64,000 nt of DNA. It comes from Nitrospira sp. GTDB taxonomy: Bacteria > Nitrospirota > Nitrospiria > Nitrospirales > Nitrospiraceae. How positions within the stretch are numbered: the first letter of the stretch is position 1; each line of letters starts with the position of its first letter. The notes beneath the pieces are model-generated. The model did not search any database and was not told the origin of the DNA. It saw nothing but the letters and a program-made list of their open reading frames with translations. The position numbers were made by a program, and so were the translations under genes. The DNA lies in contig JBAOHZ010000009.1 in NCBI GenBank assembly GCA_037045225.1, positions 558,001 to 622,000 of the forward strand. Direction: 5' to 3'. Below are positions 34,783-44,652 of the stretch, one piece after another.

Positions 34783-35886
34783 TCAGGCACAGAGTTCACG
34801 ATAGAGGGCACTGGTACGCACCGCTGCACGCGGCCAGGTAAAGAGTCGCGCCCGCTCAAAGCCACGATCCCGAAGCTGCCGTCGCAGCGCCTGCTCGGAC
34901 AGCACCCTCACCATCGCCGCTCCTAACGCCTCGGCATCCTCCGGGTCCACCAGCAGCGCCGCATCCCCTGCCACTTCTGGAAGCGACGACGTCGAAGAGG
35001 TAATCGTCGGTGCGCCGCAGGCCATTGCCTCGAGGACCGGCATGCCGAAGCCCTCATACAGCGACGGAAACACAAACAGATCGGCAAAGGAGTAGAGCCG
35101 GCACAGCTCGTCACGATCGAGACGACCGGTACAGCGCACCTCCTGCTCCAGTCCAAACGACCGGGCCGTCGCGAGGTAGCTTCCCTGCGGATGTTCCGCA
35201 TCCCCCACGAGCAGAATGACTCGTCCTCCAAGCTGAGACCGCGACCGCGCCACGGCCTGCAGAAAAACACGGTGGTTTTTTCGTGGATCGGCCCCGCCGA
35301 CAAACAGAATAAATCCTGTCGCAGGGATCGACCACCGCTTCATCAGCGCTGCCATCGCCTGCTCATCCTGCACCGGAGAGAAGTCCTCAGTCACACCATT
35401 ATGGATGACGACCACCCGGTCACGCGGAATTCCATACAAGGCTTCTATCTCGCGGGCTGAAAACTCCGACACCGTCACCACCCGTCGCGCCCGATTGGCC
35501 GTGGCCATCGCGCGCCGGGATGAACCGGCCTGCCCTAACAACTTCCTCGAATATTCCGGATGCCTGGCCAGCCACAAATCATGGATGGTCACGATCCCGC
35601 CCGATCGGCCCGTCGTATGCATCTTGAAATTGGGACCGTGATAGAGATCGAGCCGGTCCCAGGCGCCCCGCCATGGCATCAGCCACCGCGGCGTTTCCAC
35701 CCACCGCAGACGATCGTGCACGGGCCAGCCTTCGAGCCGGCCGGCCTGCAGCGACCCGGGCCGAAGATACCCCACATACTCGATCTTCTCATCCAAGGCC
35801 AGCAGCGAGCGGAGCAGATGATACGTGTGCCAGCCGACGCCGCCCTTGTCCCCCACGATTGACGCCGCGTCGATCCCGATACGCAT
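34783..35886 (-). CDS. Glycosyltransferase family 4
   Basis: A 367-aa GT-B protein beginning MRIGIDAASIVGDKGGVGWH, with GGVG in the acceptor loop. GGADPRKNHRVFLQAV (about 197-212) binds the donor phosphate, and SLYEGFGMPVLEAMACG holds the E-x7-E motif. These features are typical of mannosyltransferases of core and O-antigen synthesis. Downstream is the repeat-bearing gap; the tandem GT2 gene lies 49 bases upstream. Confidence 0.88.
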   Translation of the reverse strand: MRIGIDAASIVGDKGGVGWHTYHLLRSLLALDEKIEYVGYLRPGSLQAGRLEGWPVHDRLRWVETPRWLMPWRGAWDRLDLYHGPNFKMHTTGRSGGIVTIHDLWLARHPEYSRKLLGQAGSSRRAMATANRARRVVTVSEFSAREIEALYGIPRDRVVVIHNGVTEDFSPVQDEQAMAALMKRWSIPATGFILFVGGADPRKNHRVFLQAVARSRSQLGGRVILLVGDAEHPQGSYLATARSFGLEQEVRCTGRLDRDELCRLYSFADLFVFPSLYEGFGMPVLEAMACGAPTITSSTSSLPEVAGDAALLVDPEDAEALGAAMVRVLSEQALRRQLRDRGFERARLFTWPRAAVRTSALYRELCA

Positions 35887-35935
35887 CAGGGAAACGAAAC
35901 CTCCGCCGAGTTCGTGCCGGACAGGGATGAATCGA

Positions 35936-37537
35936 TCATGCGTCCCGCCTGACGTTCACACGCTCCCAGGCCTTGGCATATTTGACGAACGTGTGCAGGC
36001 CGGCAAACATCGCCACCACCAGGCCGTGCACGCCATCGCGATACCCGCCGCGCGAGAACAGGGTCTTGAGGATCGTTCCAAGATGGTGCGTGGCAATGAC
36101 CCAGCCACTGATGTGCGTCACCCGCTTGAGTTTCTCGTCGGCACCGAGCGTCGTATACCGCATCATCTTGCGGATGTGATGATTGACGGTCGGCATGCTG
36201 TAGTGATCGAACGGCTCCCGAAGTCGCTCCCGACGTCCGCTGAGCGTCAAGTTTTCGTGCAACTTCACATCGTCGTATCGCCCGGCTGTTTTCCTGAACA
36301 GCCGGAGCTGATAGTCCGGATAGAGCCCGCCGCCTTCGATCCATTTCCCATAGAAAAAATTCCGTCGGGGAATCTCATACCCTCCGATGTCGGCAGGCGG
36401 GGCTGTCTCCAACGCCGCTTCAATTTCCCGTCGCAGGCCCTCCGTCACCCGCTCGTCGGCATCCACGACGAGGATCCAGTCCGCATCCGCCTGATCGATG
36501 CCGAAGTTTTTTTGCGGACCATACCCCGGCCACGGCCGGACGAACACTTTCGAGGTGTACGGCTTTGCCAACTCCACGGTTCGGTCCCGGCTTTCCGCAT
36601 CCACGACGATCAGTTCGTCGGCCCAGCGCACGGACTCGAGGCAGTCGGCAATATTGTGTGCTTCATCTTTCGTGATGATCACTGCTGCAATCCTGATGGC
36701 CCTCCGTCTCGTCCCATCGTGAGTGGCATTCATGTTGCGACTCGATGGCTTCACCGGTGCGGGCGGGAGGCCCTCCGCACCCACGGGCAACTGCAACTCC
36801 CAGAAACGCGCGTACTTGATGAACGTGTAATAGGCATAGAGCCCGGACAAGATGAGGCCCGGCACACCATCCAGACAGCCCTTGCGCCCGACATACATTT
36901 TCAGAAAGGTGAAACAGGGATGCGAGATCAACTGATGCCAGGAGAATGCACGCCCCTGCTCGACCATACGCCGGGCCATGAGATCGGAGTAGCGTTCCTG
37001 CTTGGCTAAGTAATGGTCGATATCGCGAAACGGGTACTGCAGCGCAGTCGCCGTCAAATAGCCGATTTTCCCGTCCAGATCGAAACTCTCATGGACGAGT
37101 TCCTCTCGATAACGCAACCGGCTCTTCCGAAACAACTGCGGCTGCCGGTAGTCAGGAAACCAGCCGCAATGTTTGATCCATCGGCCGAGAAAGTAATTCT
37201 TACGAGGGACGAAGTAGGCATCGGCGGATGGACCGCCTGCCAGCACACGCCGGATCTCCTCGCGCAATTCGGGCGTGGCCCGTTCATCGGTATCCAGACT
37301 GAACACCCAGTCGTGCGTGGCATGGGCCAGGGCCTCGTTCCGCAGACGGCCGAACCCGTGAAAGTCATGCTGATAGACCTTGCCGGTGAACTCCCGGCTG
37401 ATCCGCTCGGTGGCGTCAGTGCTGTGAGAATCCACGACGATGATTTCATCCGCCCAGGTGGTGGACTCCAAGCAAGCTCGCATATTGGGCTCGTCATTGT
37501 AGGCAATGACCACGGCCGACACCGGTAGATGATTCAC
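35936..37537 (-). CDS. Tandem two-domain GT2 glycosyltransferase (fusion or duplication)
   Basis: About 533 aa containing two complete GT2 domains of the WaaE/LgtF type. The first has SAVVIAYNDEPN, VVDSHSTDAT and FSLDTDERA; the second repeats it as AAVIITKDEAHN, VVDAESRDRT and LVVDADERV. Both copies continue with a matching FPDYRQPQLFRK / YPDYQLRLFRK segment and end FIKYARFWE / FVKYAKAWE, so the protein looks like an internal duplication joined by a 25-residue linker. A GTG at 37537 follows AGAAGGA; ATG 37585 is an alternative start. It may add two core sugars in succession. Confidence 0.87.
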   Translation of the reverse strand: MNHLPVSAVVIAYNDEPNMRACLESTTWADEIIVVDSHSTDATERISREFTGKVYQHDFHGFGRLRNEALAHATHDWVFSLDTDERATPELREEIRRVLAGGPSADAYFVPRKNYFLGRWIKHCGWFPDYRQPQLFRKSRLRYREELVHESFDLDGKIGYLTATALQYPFRDIDHYLAKQERYSDLMARRMVEQGRAFSWHQLISHPCFTFLKMYVGRKGCLDGVPGLILSGLYAYYTFIKYARFWELQLPVGAEGLPPAPVKPSSRNMNATHDGTRRRAIRIAAVIITKDEAHNIADCLESVRWADELIVVDAESRDRTVELAKPYTSKVFVRPWPGYGPQKNFGIDQADADWILVVDADERVTEGLRREIEAALETAPPADIGGYEIPRRNFFYGKWIEGGGLYPDYQLRLFRKTAGRYDDVKLHENLTLSGRRERLREPFDHYSMPTVNHHIRKMMRYTTLGADEKLKRVTHISGWVIATHHLGTILKTLFSRGGYRDGVHGLVVAMFAGLHTFVKYAKAWERVNVRRDA

Positions 37538-37589
37538 AACGACAGATCCTTCTGCCACACCTGAGAGATGGATCCTCGGTCCCATCGGA

Positions 37590-39731
37590 TCATAAGCGTG
37601 CTCCGAACTCGCGCCAGGACCAAAGGCGATTGGAATCGAGCGCGACATTCGCCACCTCGTACAAGGCCATCAACTCCCGGTCGCGAGCAGTGAATTGACG
37701 TCGCCGGCCCGACTCGTCCTCGGATACCGCATCGAACATGAGCGTGGCATCTTGAAACGACTCGGTCGAGAACGAATACAATAAGAGCCCTTCTGAACTG
37801 GCCAATCCCACGAGGTTGTCGTATACACTCGTGAGATACGCCACCTGATTCGATAGGCAGTCCCGAACCAACAGACAGGTCAGATCCTGTCCGGCAAACG
37901 CCCCCACCGCAGGCAAAGCACCGTTGAGTGCCAGCAGGGTCGGAGCCACATCGACTTGGCTGGCAACGGCCGACACGGTTCGCGGGCGATACGTCGCCGG
38001 ACTACGCAACGACTCGTCCATCCAGATAAACAACGGCGAAGCAAAATGGCCCGCCTTTCGCTCGATATCGCTGCTCCCGACCGGTTCGTGCCGGCCATGG
38101 TCGCCCAACACGACGACGACGGTGTTCCGCAGGAGCCCCTCGTGAACGAGTTTTGAAAACACCCGCTCCAATTCGTGATCCGTATAGCGCAAGGCGCCCA
38201 CATATTTGTCCGACACCTGCTCCTGCAGCAGACGCACCTCGGGATGGTTCAGCGGAGCCGCGAAGGGATGGTGGGTCGACAAGGTGAGCGTCGTCAGGAA
38301 AAACGGCTTACCTTCTGCCTGACGTTGCTTGATCCGTTCGTAGCAGAGGTCGAACAGGGCACCATCGACAATGCCGAGGCCCATTCGTTCCACATCCGCA
38401 GGAAAATCTCTCTCGTCGATCAGCTGTTGCAAACCGTTGCGCGCCACGAACGACTGCAGCCGGTTCAGGTCGCGATGCTGCCCGATCACCATCTCCGTGC
38501 TATACCCCTGACGCTGTAAGAGGGACGGCAGACAGAGGTAGTCGTGGGCATACCGCGTTTTCATCGCGGCCGCGCCTTGCCGAGGAAACGCGCTACAGAG
38601 GGTCGCAAACAGTCCCCGCGAGGTTTGAACGCCGTTGGAAAAAAAGTTCTCGAAGTAGACGCTGTCCTGCTTCAGACGATCCAAAAAAGGCGTGCCCTGA
38701 ATCTCGCCATACCGCTGCCCGAGATACCGTCGATCCAACCCTTCCAAAAATATCAGCAGGATATTAGCCTGAGCGGGTAACCGGACACCGTCCGGAGAAG
38801 CCGCCATGGTGCGGACCAAGGGATACCGCTGGTCCACAAACGCGCCCTGCGGGCCAAGCAATCGTTGCACGGTCTGAACGGCGACCTCATAGGGCATCGC
38901 CTCGACATTCGCGCGCTGCTCCATCGACCCCCGTGATACCACCGCGATTCGTAAGGCCTCAGCCGCAAAGAGGACGGGATTCTGCGCCAGCGTGTAATAG
39001 ACCATGCTCCCGATCGGCGCGATCCGAATCCCATAGGGACCGGAATGATGGAATCCGGCTCCGCCGGCCACCAACGCAACCAGGAGCAACGTGTTCGCCT
39101 GAAACCCAGAACCCGGCCGCCAGCGATCCAGCGCCGGCACAACGGCAACAGAGAAACTCCACCACCACAGCCCCATCGCCACAGCCTGGATGCTCAGAAA
39201 GAGGGCCAGCCGTGCTGCCCATTTACCCGCTGCGCCTAACTCGGCGCTGGTTTGCTGCATCGCCTGCACATTGGTGGCCTCCGGTGTCGCCGCAGGCGCA
39301 AACAGGTCGCCGACATATTCGAGGAACACGAAATCCATGTGCTGCCGATTGAACCCGTAGTACCCCATGTCCACACTCAACAGCACGAACAGGAGGACGC
39401 CGGTCAGCACACACCCCACATGCAGCGCGGATCGAAACGTCAGAAGGAAAGATTGTGTCGCACGTCTCAGACCGCTCCAGCCGTGCCGCAGCAGCGCCCA
39501 CCCTCCGGCCCCGACCCCGGCCAGCACTAACGCGAAGGTCGCCGTGATGAAATCCCCTCGCACACCGACGATGAGAGTTTTGAACAGCAACGGCAGGCTG
39601 GGAGTTTCCTGCTCGAACGCGTCGCGCAGCAGAAACACCCGCTCTGCCATTTGCATCACGACGAACAGAATCCACCAGAACAACACGCTCTTACGGATCG
39701 AGGCGCGAGCGTCCGCCCATCGTTGCATCAT
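37590..39731 (-). CDS. LTA-synthase-like sulfatase-family phosphotransferase
   Basis: A 713-aa inner-membrane protein with about five N-terminal membrane segments (to about residue 250) and a periplasmic alkaline-phosphatase-superfamily domain. NILLIFLEGLDRRYLG starts the domain with the metal-binding Glu. The nucleophile Thr is likely in NGVQTSRGLFA, and VVVLGDHGRHEP holds metal ligands. Members transfer phosphoglycerol or phosphoethanolamine to LPS, periplasmic glucans or teichoic acids. Here, modification of LPS core or glycan is likely. It overlaps the GT4 gene start by ATGA. Confidence 0.85.
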   Translation of the reverse strand: MMQRWADARASIRKSVLFWWILFVVMQMAERVFLLRDAFEQETPSLPLLFKTLIVGVRGDFITATFALVLAGVGAGGWALLRHGWSGLRRATQSFLLTFRSALHVGCVLTGVLLFVLLSVDMGYYGFNRQHMDFVFLEYVGDLFAPAATPEATNVQAMQQTSAELGAAGKWAARLALFLSIQAVAMGLWWWSFSVAVVPALDRWRPGSGFQANTLLLVALVAGGAGFHHSGPYGIRIAPIGSMVYYTLAQNPVLFAAEALRIAVVSRGSMEQRANVEAMPYEVAVQTVQRLLGPQGAFVDQRYPLVRTMAASPDGVRLPAQANILLIFLEGLDRRYLGQRYGEIQGTPFLDRLKQDSVYFENFFSNGVQTSRGLFATLCSAFPRQGAAAMKTRYAHDYLCLPSLLQRQGYSTEMVIGQHRDLNRLQSFVARNGLQQLIDERDFPADVERMGLGIVDGALFDLCYERIKQRQAEGKPFFLTTLTLSTHHPFAAPLNHPEVRLLQEQVSDKYVGALRYTDHELERVFSKLVHEGLLRNTVVVVLGDHGRHEPVGSSDIERKAGHFASPLFIWMDESLRSPATYRPRTVSAVASQVDVAPTLLALNGALPAVGAFAGQDLTCLLVRDCLSNQVAYLTSVYDNLVGLASSEGLLLYSFSTESFQDATLMFDAVSEDESGRRRQFTARDRELMALYEVANVALDSNRLWSWREFGARL

Positions 39732-40831
39732 GATGCGATCACCCGCCGATAGACGCGCTCCAACTCATCCACCATCCGGTCGATCGAATAGGACTGCTCC
39801 ACGGTCTGACGGCCCCGTCGCCCCATTGCGGCGCGCAGCTCAGGATCGATCAGCAGGCGACCGATCCGATCGGCCAAGGCATCGGCATCCCGCGGCGGGA
39901 CGATGAACCCGGACTCCCCGTCGGTTAGGACATCGGGAATCGATCCCGTGGTCGTCGAGACCACCGGAAGTCCGATCGCCAGGGCCTGCATCAGCACCTG
40001 GGGAATGGTATCGCCTTCGACCGTGGGAATCACAAACACATTCAAGGACCGGAACACATCCAGCAGATCGTCGCGAAATCCCAACATGCGGACATCGGCC
40101 GTCAACCCGAGGCGTTCGATCTGCGCGCGGATATTCTGTTCTTCCGGTCCCTCACCCACGATGAGAAAGGCCACCCCCTGATGCTCCTTCAGCACCTTGG
40201 CGGCCGCCTCCACGAGATACCGGTGGCCCTTATAGTCCCGCAGATAGGAAATCATCCCAACCAGCAGATGCCCGGAGGGAATCCCCAGTTCGGCCCGGAT
40301 ATCGTGCTGAGGTTTGGCCGGCGAAAAGTGCTCCACATCCAACCCGATGGGAAACGAGGCCACACGCTCCGGCGCCAATCCGTCCCGGTGAATGAGGTCC
40401 TGCCGGTTCCGCTCGCTTCCGGTCACAATGACCATATCGAAAAGACGCCGATACAGCAGATGCGTGGTGGCATTGTTATTGAGCGGCGCCGAAATATGCC
40501 GCGTACGAATGACCTTGGGGCGCGGATTGAGCAGGCGTGTCGAGAGCGCCGCAATCCAACTGTCGCGCGAACTATTGACGTGAACGATCTCCGGACGCTC
40601 CCGCGTGAGTAACGCGCGGAAGGCCAGGATCGACAGCGGGAGGCGCCATTGCCGCATGACAAACGGCTCGACCGGAAGCCCTCGCTCCCTCGCCATGGCC
40701 ATGATCGGGCTGCGCGGCTCCAGCACCAGCCGAATACGATGGCCGCGCTTCAAGAGGCGCTCGGCGTGCAGCAAAACAGCCAGCTCCTGCCCTCCGACCG
40801 CCGTGCTGGATTCCGCAATAAGAATGTTCAC
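39728..40831 (-). CDS. Glycosyltransferase family 4
   Basis: A 367-aa GT-B transferase. MNILIAESSTAVGGQELAVL contains the GGQE acceptor loop. The donor half has VGEGPEEQNIRAQIERLGL and PTVEGDTIPQVLMQALAIGLPVV, with the E-x7 spacing preserved in a Q/A variant. The final NND... region and the chain of overlaps with the GT9 gene place it in LPS core assembly. It starts at ATG 40831, four bases overlapping the upstream TGA. Confidence 0.87.
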   Translation of the reverse strand: MNILIAESSTAVGGQELAVLLHAERLLKRGHRIRLVLEPRSPIMAMARERGLPVEPFVMRQWRLPLSILAFRALLTRERPEIVHVNSSRDSWIAALSTRLLNPRPKVIRTRHISAPLNNNATTHLLYRRLFDMVIVTGSERNRQDLIHRDGLAPERVASFPIGLDVEHFSPAKPQHDIRAELGIPSGHLLVGMISYLRDYKGHRYLVEAAAKVLKEHQGVAFLIVGEGPEEQNIRAQIERLGLTADVRMLGFRDDLLDVFRSLNVFVIPTVEGDTIPQVLMQALAIGLPVVSTTTGSIPDVLTDGESGFIVPPRDADALADRIGRLLIDPELRAAMGRRGRQTVEQSYSIDRMVDELERVYRRVIAS

Positions 40832-41871
40832 AATGATCCTGGCTTATGTGATCGCTCAAGGTGTTGTTCAACGGCACGAACGACTTGGTCCGGCCGCACA
40901 GCGGTCAGACATTCGAGGGGCACGGGACGAGCACAGTCACGGCGAAAACAGGGTCTGCATTCCACCGCATACGACAAGACCACATGTCCCTTGCCATAGG
41001 GCCCGGTTTTGACCGGATCCGTCGGGCCGAACAGGGCCACCACGGGCGTCCCCACCGCCGCAGCGATGTGCATTGGCCCGGAATCGTTCGTCACCAACAG
41101 GGACGCGCGACGCAACAAACCGGGGAGCAAGCCTACAGGGGTCTGTCCCGTCAGATCAATCGCTTTCGTACGCATGAGCGCGGTGACCGCAAGCGACTCC
41201 GGCCGCTCGGCCGGCCCGCCGATCAAGACCACCGGCAACCCATGTGACTGAGAGAGACGATCGGCAACCTCCGCAAAATGCTGCGGCGGCCAACGTTTTG
41301 TCTCCCAACGCGCAGAGACGTTCATGGCGATCCAGACCTGATGCGGGGTAATTCCCGCTCGGGTCAGCATAGTGTCCACGGCCTGCTGGTCGCCGGATCG
41401 ATCGATGAACTCGAACCGCGGCTCTATTGGACGTGTCGCGCCCAGCGCCTCGGCGACGAGCAGGTAACGATCGACCGCGTGGATGGGCGCCGGAGGAACC
41501 GCCACCCGCTGAGTATAAAACAGAGGGCTGCCCTCCCGCGCCGTAGCAAACCCGACCCGCCGACCGCAGCCGGCCAACAGCGCCATCGCCCCGCTCCGGA
41601 AGAGTCCTTGAAGATCGACGACCAGATCGTACCCGGCCCCACGCAGAGCGGGCACCCGACCCAACCAGCCCCTGAGCCCTTCCGATACCGAACAGACGTG
41701 ATCGACCCCGGCAATGACCTCCACGAGCGGCGCCCATTGCCGTTTCACCAGCCAGGTGACCTCAGCCTGGGGAAACCGCTCGCGCAGCGCCGCCAGGGTC
41801 GGCATCGTATGCACGATGTCGCCCAGCGAGCTCGGTTTGATCAGCAGGAGTCGGCGTACAATGTCGATCAT
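40828..41871 (-). CDS. GT9 heptosyltransferase (WaaC-like)
   Basis: A 347-aa ADP-heptose transferase. RLLLIKPSSLGDIVHTMPTL is the N-terminal signature shared with WaaC (heptosyltransferase I), including the catalytic Asp in GDI. LLVTNDSGPMHIAAAVGTPVVALFGPT is the donor site. The LIKPSSLGDI-type N terminus is closer to WaaC than to WaaF, so it may add the first heptose to Kdo. The downstream GT4 start overlaps its stop. Confidence 0.85.
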   Translation of the reverse strand: MIDIVRRLLLIKPSSLGDIVHTMPTLAALRERFPQAEVTWLVKRQWAPLVEVIAGVDHVCSVSEGLRGWLGRVPALRGAGYDLVVDLQGLFRSGAMALLAGCGRRVGFATAREGSPLFYTQRVAVPPAPIHAVDRYLLVAEALGATRPIEPRFEFIDRSGDQQAVDTMLTRAGITPHQVWIAMNVSARWETKRWPPQHFAEVADRLSQSHGLPVVLIGGPAERPESLAVTALMRTKAIDLTGQTPVGLLPGLLRRASLLVTNDSGPMHIAAAVGTPVVALFGPTDPVKTGPYGKGHVVLSYAVECRPCFRRDCARPVPLECLTAVRPDQVVRAVEQHLERSHKPGSL

Positions 41872-41888
41872 TCAGCCACCAGGGATGA

Positions 41889-43577
41889 TCAGCGCGGCAA
41901 GTCGGCAACAGGCCTGTGCGTCGCATGGGCGACGATCCAATCCACCGCCTGCGACATCGCCTCCGCCACATAGTCAGGAGGCAGGTCGCGCGCCGTCAAG
42001 TCGGCTAACGCCTCCGCGCCGGACGGTCCGGTCATGACCAGCAGGCTCTGCGCCCCCACCAGCTTGGCTAATTCAACATCGCGGACACTGTCTCCGACGA
42101 CATAGGCGCGGCTCAGGTCCACCTGCAATTCAGCGAGGGCCCGGTCGATCATGCCCCGCGCCGGCTTGCGGCAATTGCATCGATCGTCGGGATGATGGGG
42201 ACAAAAATACAGCCCGTCGAGCGTCACCCCGTCCTCGGCCAGTATCGCTCGCAATTTGCCGTGAATCGCTTCTAGATCCTTTGACGTAAAGTATCCTCGT
42301 CCCAACCCGGACTGGTTTGTGACGACGACCAGGCGTGCCCCGGCCTGTTTCAATCTGGCCAACGCCGCGCCCACGCCGGGCAGCACCGTGAAGTCATCGG
42401 GAGACTTCACGTAACCCGTATCGACATTCAGGGTGCCGTCACGATCGAGAAACACCGTGACCCCCGCCAGCGACGTGGAGGAGAGGCTTGGCGGCGGCGC
42501 TGGTTCGACCGCCGGAGGAGGAGCCACCAGCGGTAAATGATGCACCGCCGCAGCATACACCTGCTCCACCGTCACCCCGGTCATGCACCGATGATCGATG
42601 GGACATTCCCGCAAGAGACAGGGCGCGCAGGACACCGGCTGCCGGACCAGCTTGGCATCAACACCGAACGGCGACGTGGTCTGCCAATCGGTCGGGCCGA
42701 ACACGGCCACCAGCGGAACCTGAAACGCGGCCGCAACATGCATGGGGCCTGTGTCGTTCGTGAGAAATAACTGGCACCGCTTCACCAGCGCCATCAATTC
42801 TCGCACCGTGGTCTGGCCGGAACACACGACCGTGCGTGCCTTAATCTGCTCGGCGATGGTTTTTCCCAGCGGCTCCTCACCCTTGGCTCCCAAGATCACC
42901 ACGCCGACTCTGGCACCCGATCGGCTCTGGGCATCCTTCACCACACGATTCACGACCTCAGCGTACCGATCCGGCAACCATCGCTTGGCGTGGCCATAGG
43001 TCGAGCCGGGATTCACACCGATTACCAGATCCGACGGGCCGATTCCGGCATCCGCCAACCGCCCGGCGATCAACACCGATTCATCCGGCGTGACAAACAG
43101 ACGAGGTGCAGGCGCGGGCCCATGCCCGCCCAGGGGTTTCAAGAGATCCCAGTAGTACTCGACCTGATGCCGTTGCGCCGTTCGTGGCGGCACGGTCACC
43201 GGGTCGGTGAGCAACAGCGTTCGCCCGTCCGTCGCGTATCCGAATCGTCTCGGAATGCCTGCCAGGAAACTGATCAACGCCGCCTCAAACGCATTCTGAA
43301 ACAGGATGGCCAGATCGAATCGGTGTCGACGCAAGACCCCGGCGAGAGTCCATTTTCCGACCAGCCCCGCATGGCGTCCCCGATCGTCATACACCAGCGT
43401 CCGGTTCACCGCGGGATGCTGCGCCAACAGATCCGCAATGCCGGGCTTCACCAGCAACGTGATCTCTGCCTCTGGGAAGAGGGTGCGCACCTGACTCAAG
43501 GCCGGTTCGCACATGACGGCATCTCCCAGCCAGTTGGGTCCACGGACGACGATGCGACGGATGCCCTCCTTACGCAT
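41889..43577 (-). CDS. Heptosyltransferase II fused to heptose-bisphosphate 7-phosphatase (WaaF-GmhB)
   Basis: A 562-aa two-domain enzyme. Residues 1-350 form a GT9 transferase: RIVVRGPNWLGDAVMCEPAL with D19, and LFLTNDTGPMHVAAAFQVPL near 270-289. After a Pro/Ala/Ser linker (350-370) comes a HAD phosphatase of the GmhB type: FLDRDGT (376-382; D378 and D380), VTNQSG (419-424), and a zinc site C459, H461, C467, C469. GmhB removes the 7-phosphate during ADP-heptose synthesis and WaaF uses the final donor, so supply and transfer share one chain. The ATG at 43577 overlaps the lpxK stop by eight bases. Confidence 0.92.
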   Translation of the reverse strand: MRKEGIRRIVVRGPNWLGDAVMCEPALSQVRTLFPEAEITLLVKPGIADLLAQHPAVNRTLVYDDRGRHAGLVGKWTLAGVLRRHRFDLAILFQNAFEAALISFLAGIPRRFGYATDGRTLLLTDPVTVPPRTAQRHQVEYYWDLLKPLGGHGPAPAPRLFVTPDESVLIAGRLADAGIGPSDLVIGVNPGSTYGHAKRWLPDRYAEVVNRVVKDAQSRSGARVGVVILGAKGEEPLGKTIAEQIKARTVVCSGQTTVRELMALVKRCQLFLTNDTGPMHVAAAFQVPLVAVFGPTDWQTTSPFGVDAKLVRQPVSCAPCLLRECPIDHRCMTGVTVEQVYAAAVHHLPLVAPPPAVEPAPPPSLSSTSLAGVTVFLDRDGTLNVDTGYVKSPDDFTVLPGVGAALARLKQAGARLVVVTNQSGLGRGYFTSKDLEAIHGKLRAILAEDGVTLDGLYFCPHHPDDRCNCRKPARGMIDRALAELQVDLSRAYVVGDSVRDVELAKLVGAQSLLVMTGPSGAEALADLTARDLPPDYVAEAMSQAVDWIVAHATHRPVADLPR

Positions 43578-44652
43578 GGCCCCCCGCCCTGCTTGCGGTT
43601 GAATCGAATCGCAACAATCGCTCCAAATCTTCCTGCCCTGACAGAATCTCGGTGCGAAGCCTCACGGCCCAACAGACCTCGTCCGCAGCCAACAACGGCG
43701 CAACCTTGTCGGCATCTTTTTCCGTCGTCACCAACAGATCGGCTCCACAGGATTTCGCCTTGGCTCGAATGGTTTCCATGACGCCACGGGTATAGTGCAC
43801 ATGATCGGGAAATGCCAGCAACTCACCCACGGTGAGACCCAATCCGGCCACCAACGTACGGAAGGACTCCGCATTGCCGATCCCGCTGAAAAGCAGGGCC
43901 GACCGGCCGCGAAACGCATCCAGCGGACGCCGCTCGTCCGTCCCCACACGCCGGAACTCCTCCGCCCGGAATCCCACACGCACCAGCGACGGCAACGAGC
44001 CGCAGGCCTCCACCAACCGACGCCGCACCGATTCACCGTCATGTTCCTGATCGACCCGGGTCATCAAGATGGCCGACGCACGCGCGGCCGCCGAGAGGGG
44101 TTCCCGCAACCGTCCGACCGGCAACGCCGCCTGGATACCCGCCGCGTCCGTCGCATCCACCAGCAGCAAATTCACATCGCGATGGAGCTGAACATGCTGA
44201 TACCCGTCGTCCAAGACAAAACAATCCACCGGCAGGCGACTCAACACCCACTGGCCGAGTGCATATCTGTCCGCCCCTACCGCCACGACGGCCTGAGGAC
44301 AGCGACGCGCGATCAGATAGGGCTCGTCTCCGGCTTCGTCCGGCCCCACTAAAATCCGTTGCCCGTCTGAAACCAGCACTTGCTGCGCCGTGCTGCGCCG
44401 CCGATACCCGCGACTCAGAATCGCCACGCGCCTTCCCTGCGCCGTCAGCCGCTCCACCAGATACATGACGACCGGTGTCTTGCCCGTTCCACCGACGGTG
44501 AGATTCCCCACGCTGATCACAGGACGAGGCAGCCGGCGCGTGCGAAACCACCCATGCGTGTAACACCACAGGCGAAACCGGGCCGCGCATTCATAGGGGT
44601 AGCCGAGCCACCGTAACCAGGACCGTAGCCCGTTCGACATCGTTGCCGCCAT
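43570..44652 (-). CDS. lpxK: Tetraacyldisaccharide 4'-kinase
   Basis: A 360-aa peripheral membrane kinase that phosphorylates the 4' position of the lipid A disaccharide, giving lipid IVA. SVGNLTVGGTGKTPVV (47-62) contains the Walker A loop GGTGKTP. DDGYQH near residues 144-149 is the conserved catalytic region, and VTTEKDADK near 315 is a family motif. The ATG at 44652 shares its A with the TAA of waaA. The longer frame to 44919 would overlap waaA, so it is rejected. Confidence 0.93.
   Translation of the reverse strand: MAATMSNGLRSWLRWLGYPYECAARFRLWCYTHGWFRTRRLPRPVISVGNLTVGGTGKTPVVMYLVERLTAQGRRVAILSRGYRRRSTAQQVLVSDGQRILVGPDEAGDEPYLIARRCPQAVVAVGADRYALGQWVLSRLPVDCFVLDDGYQHVQLHRDVNLLLVDATDAAGIQAALPVGRLREPLSAAARASAILMTRVDQEHDGESVRRRLVEACGSLPSLVRVGFRAEEFRRVGTDERRPLDAFRGRSALLFSGIGNAESFRTLVAGLGLTVGELLAFPDHVHYTRGVMETIRAKAKSCGADLLVTTEKDADKVAPLLAADEVCWAVRLRTEILSGQEDLERLLRFDSTASRAGGHA

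Noticed and set aside
35825..37009. 394-codon plus-strand ORF opposite the tandem GT2
   Set aside because: It crosses two minus-strand glycosyltransferase genes with intact motifs and has none itself.
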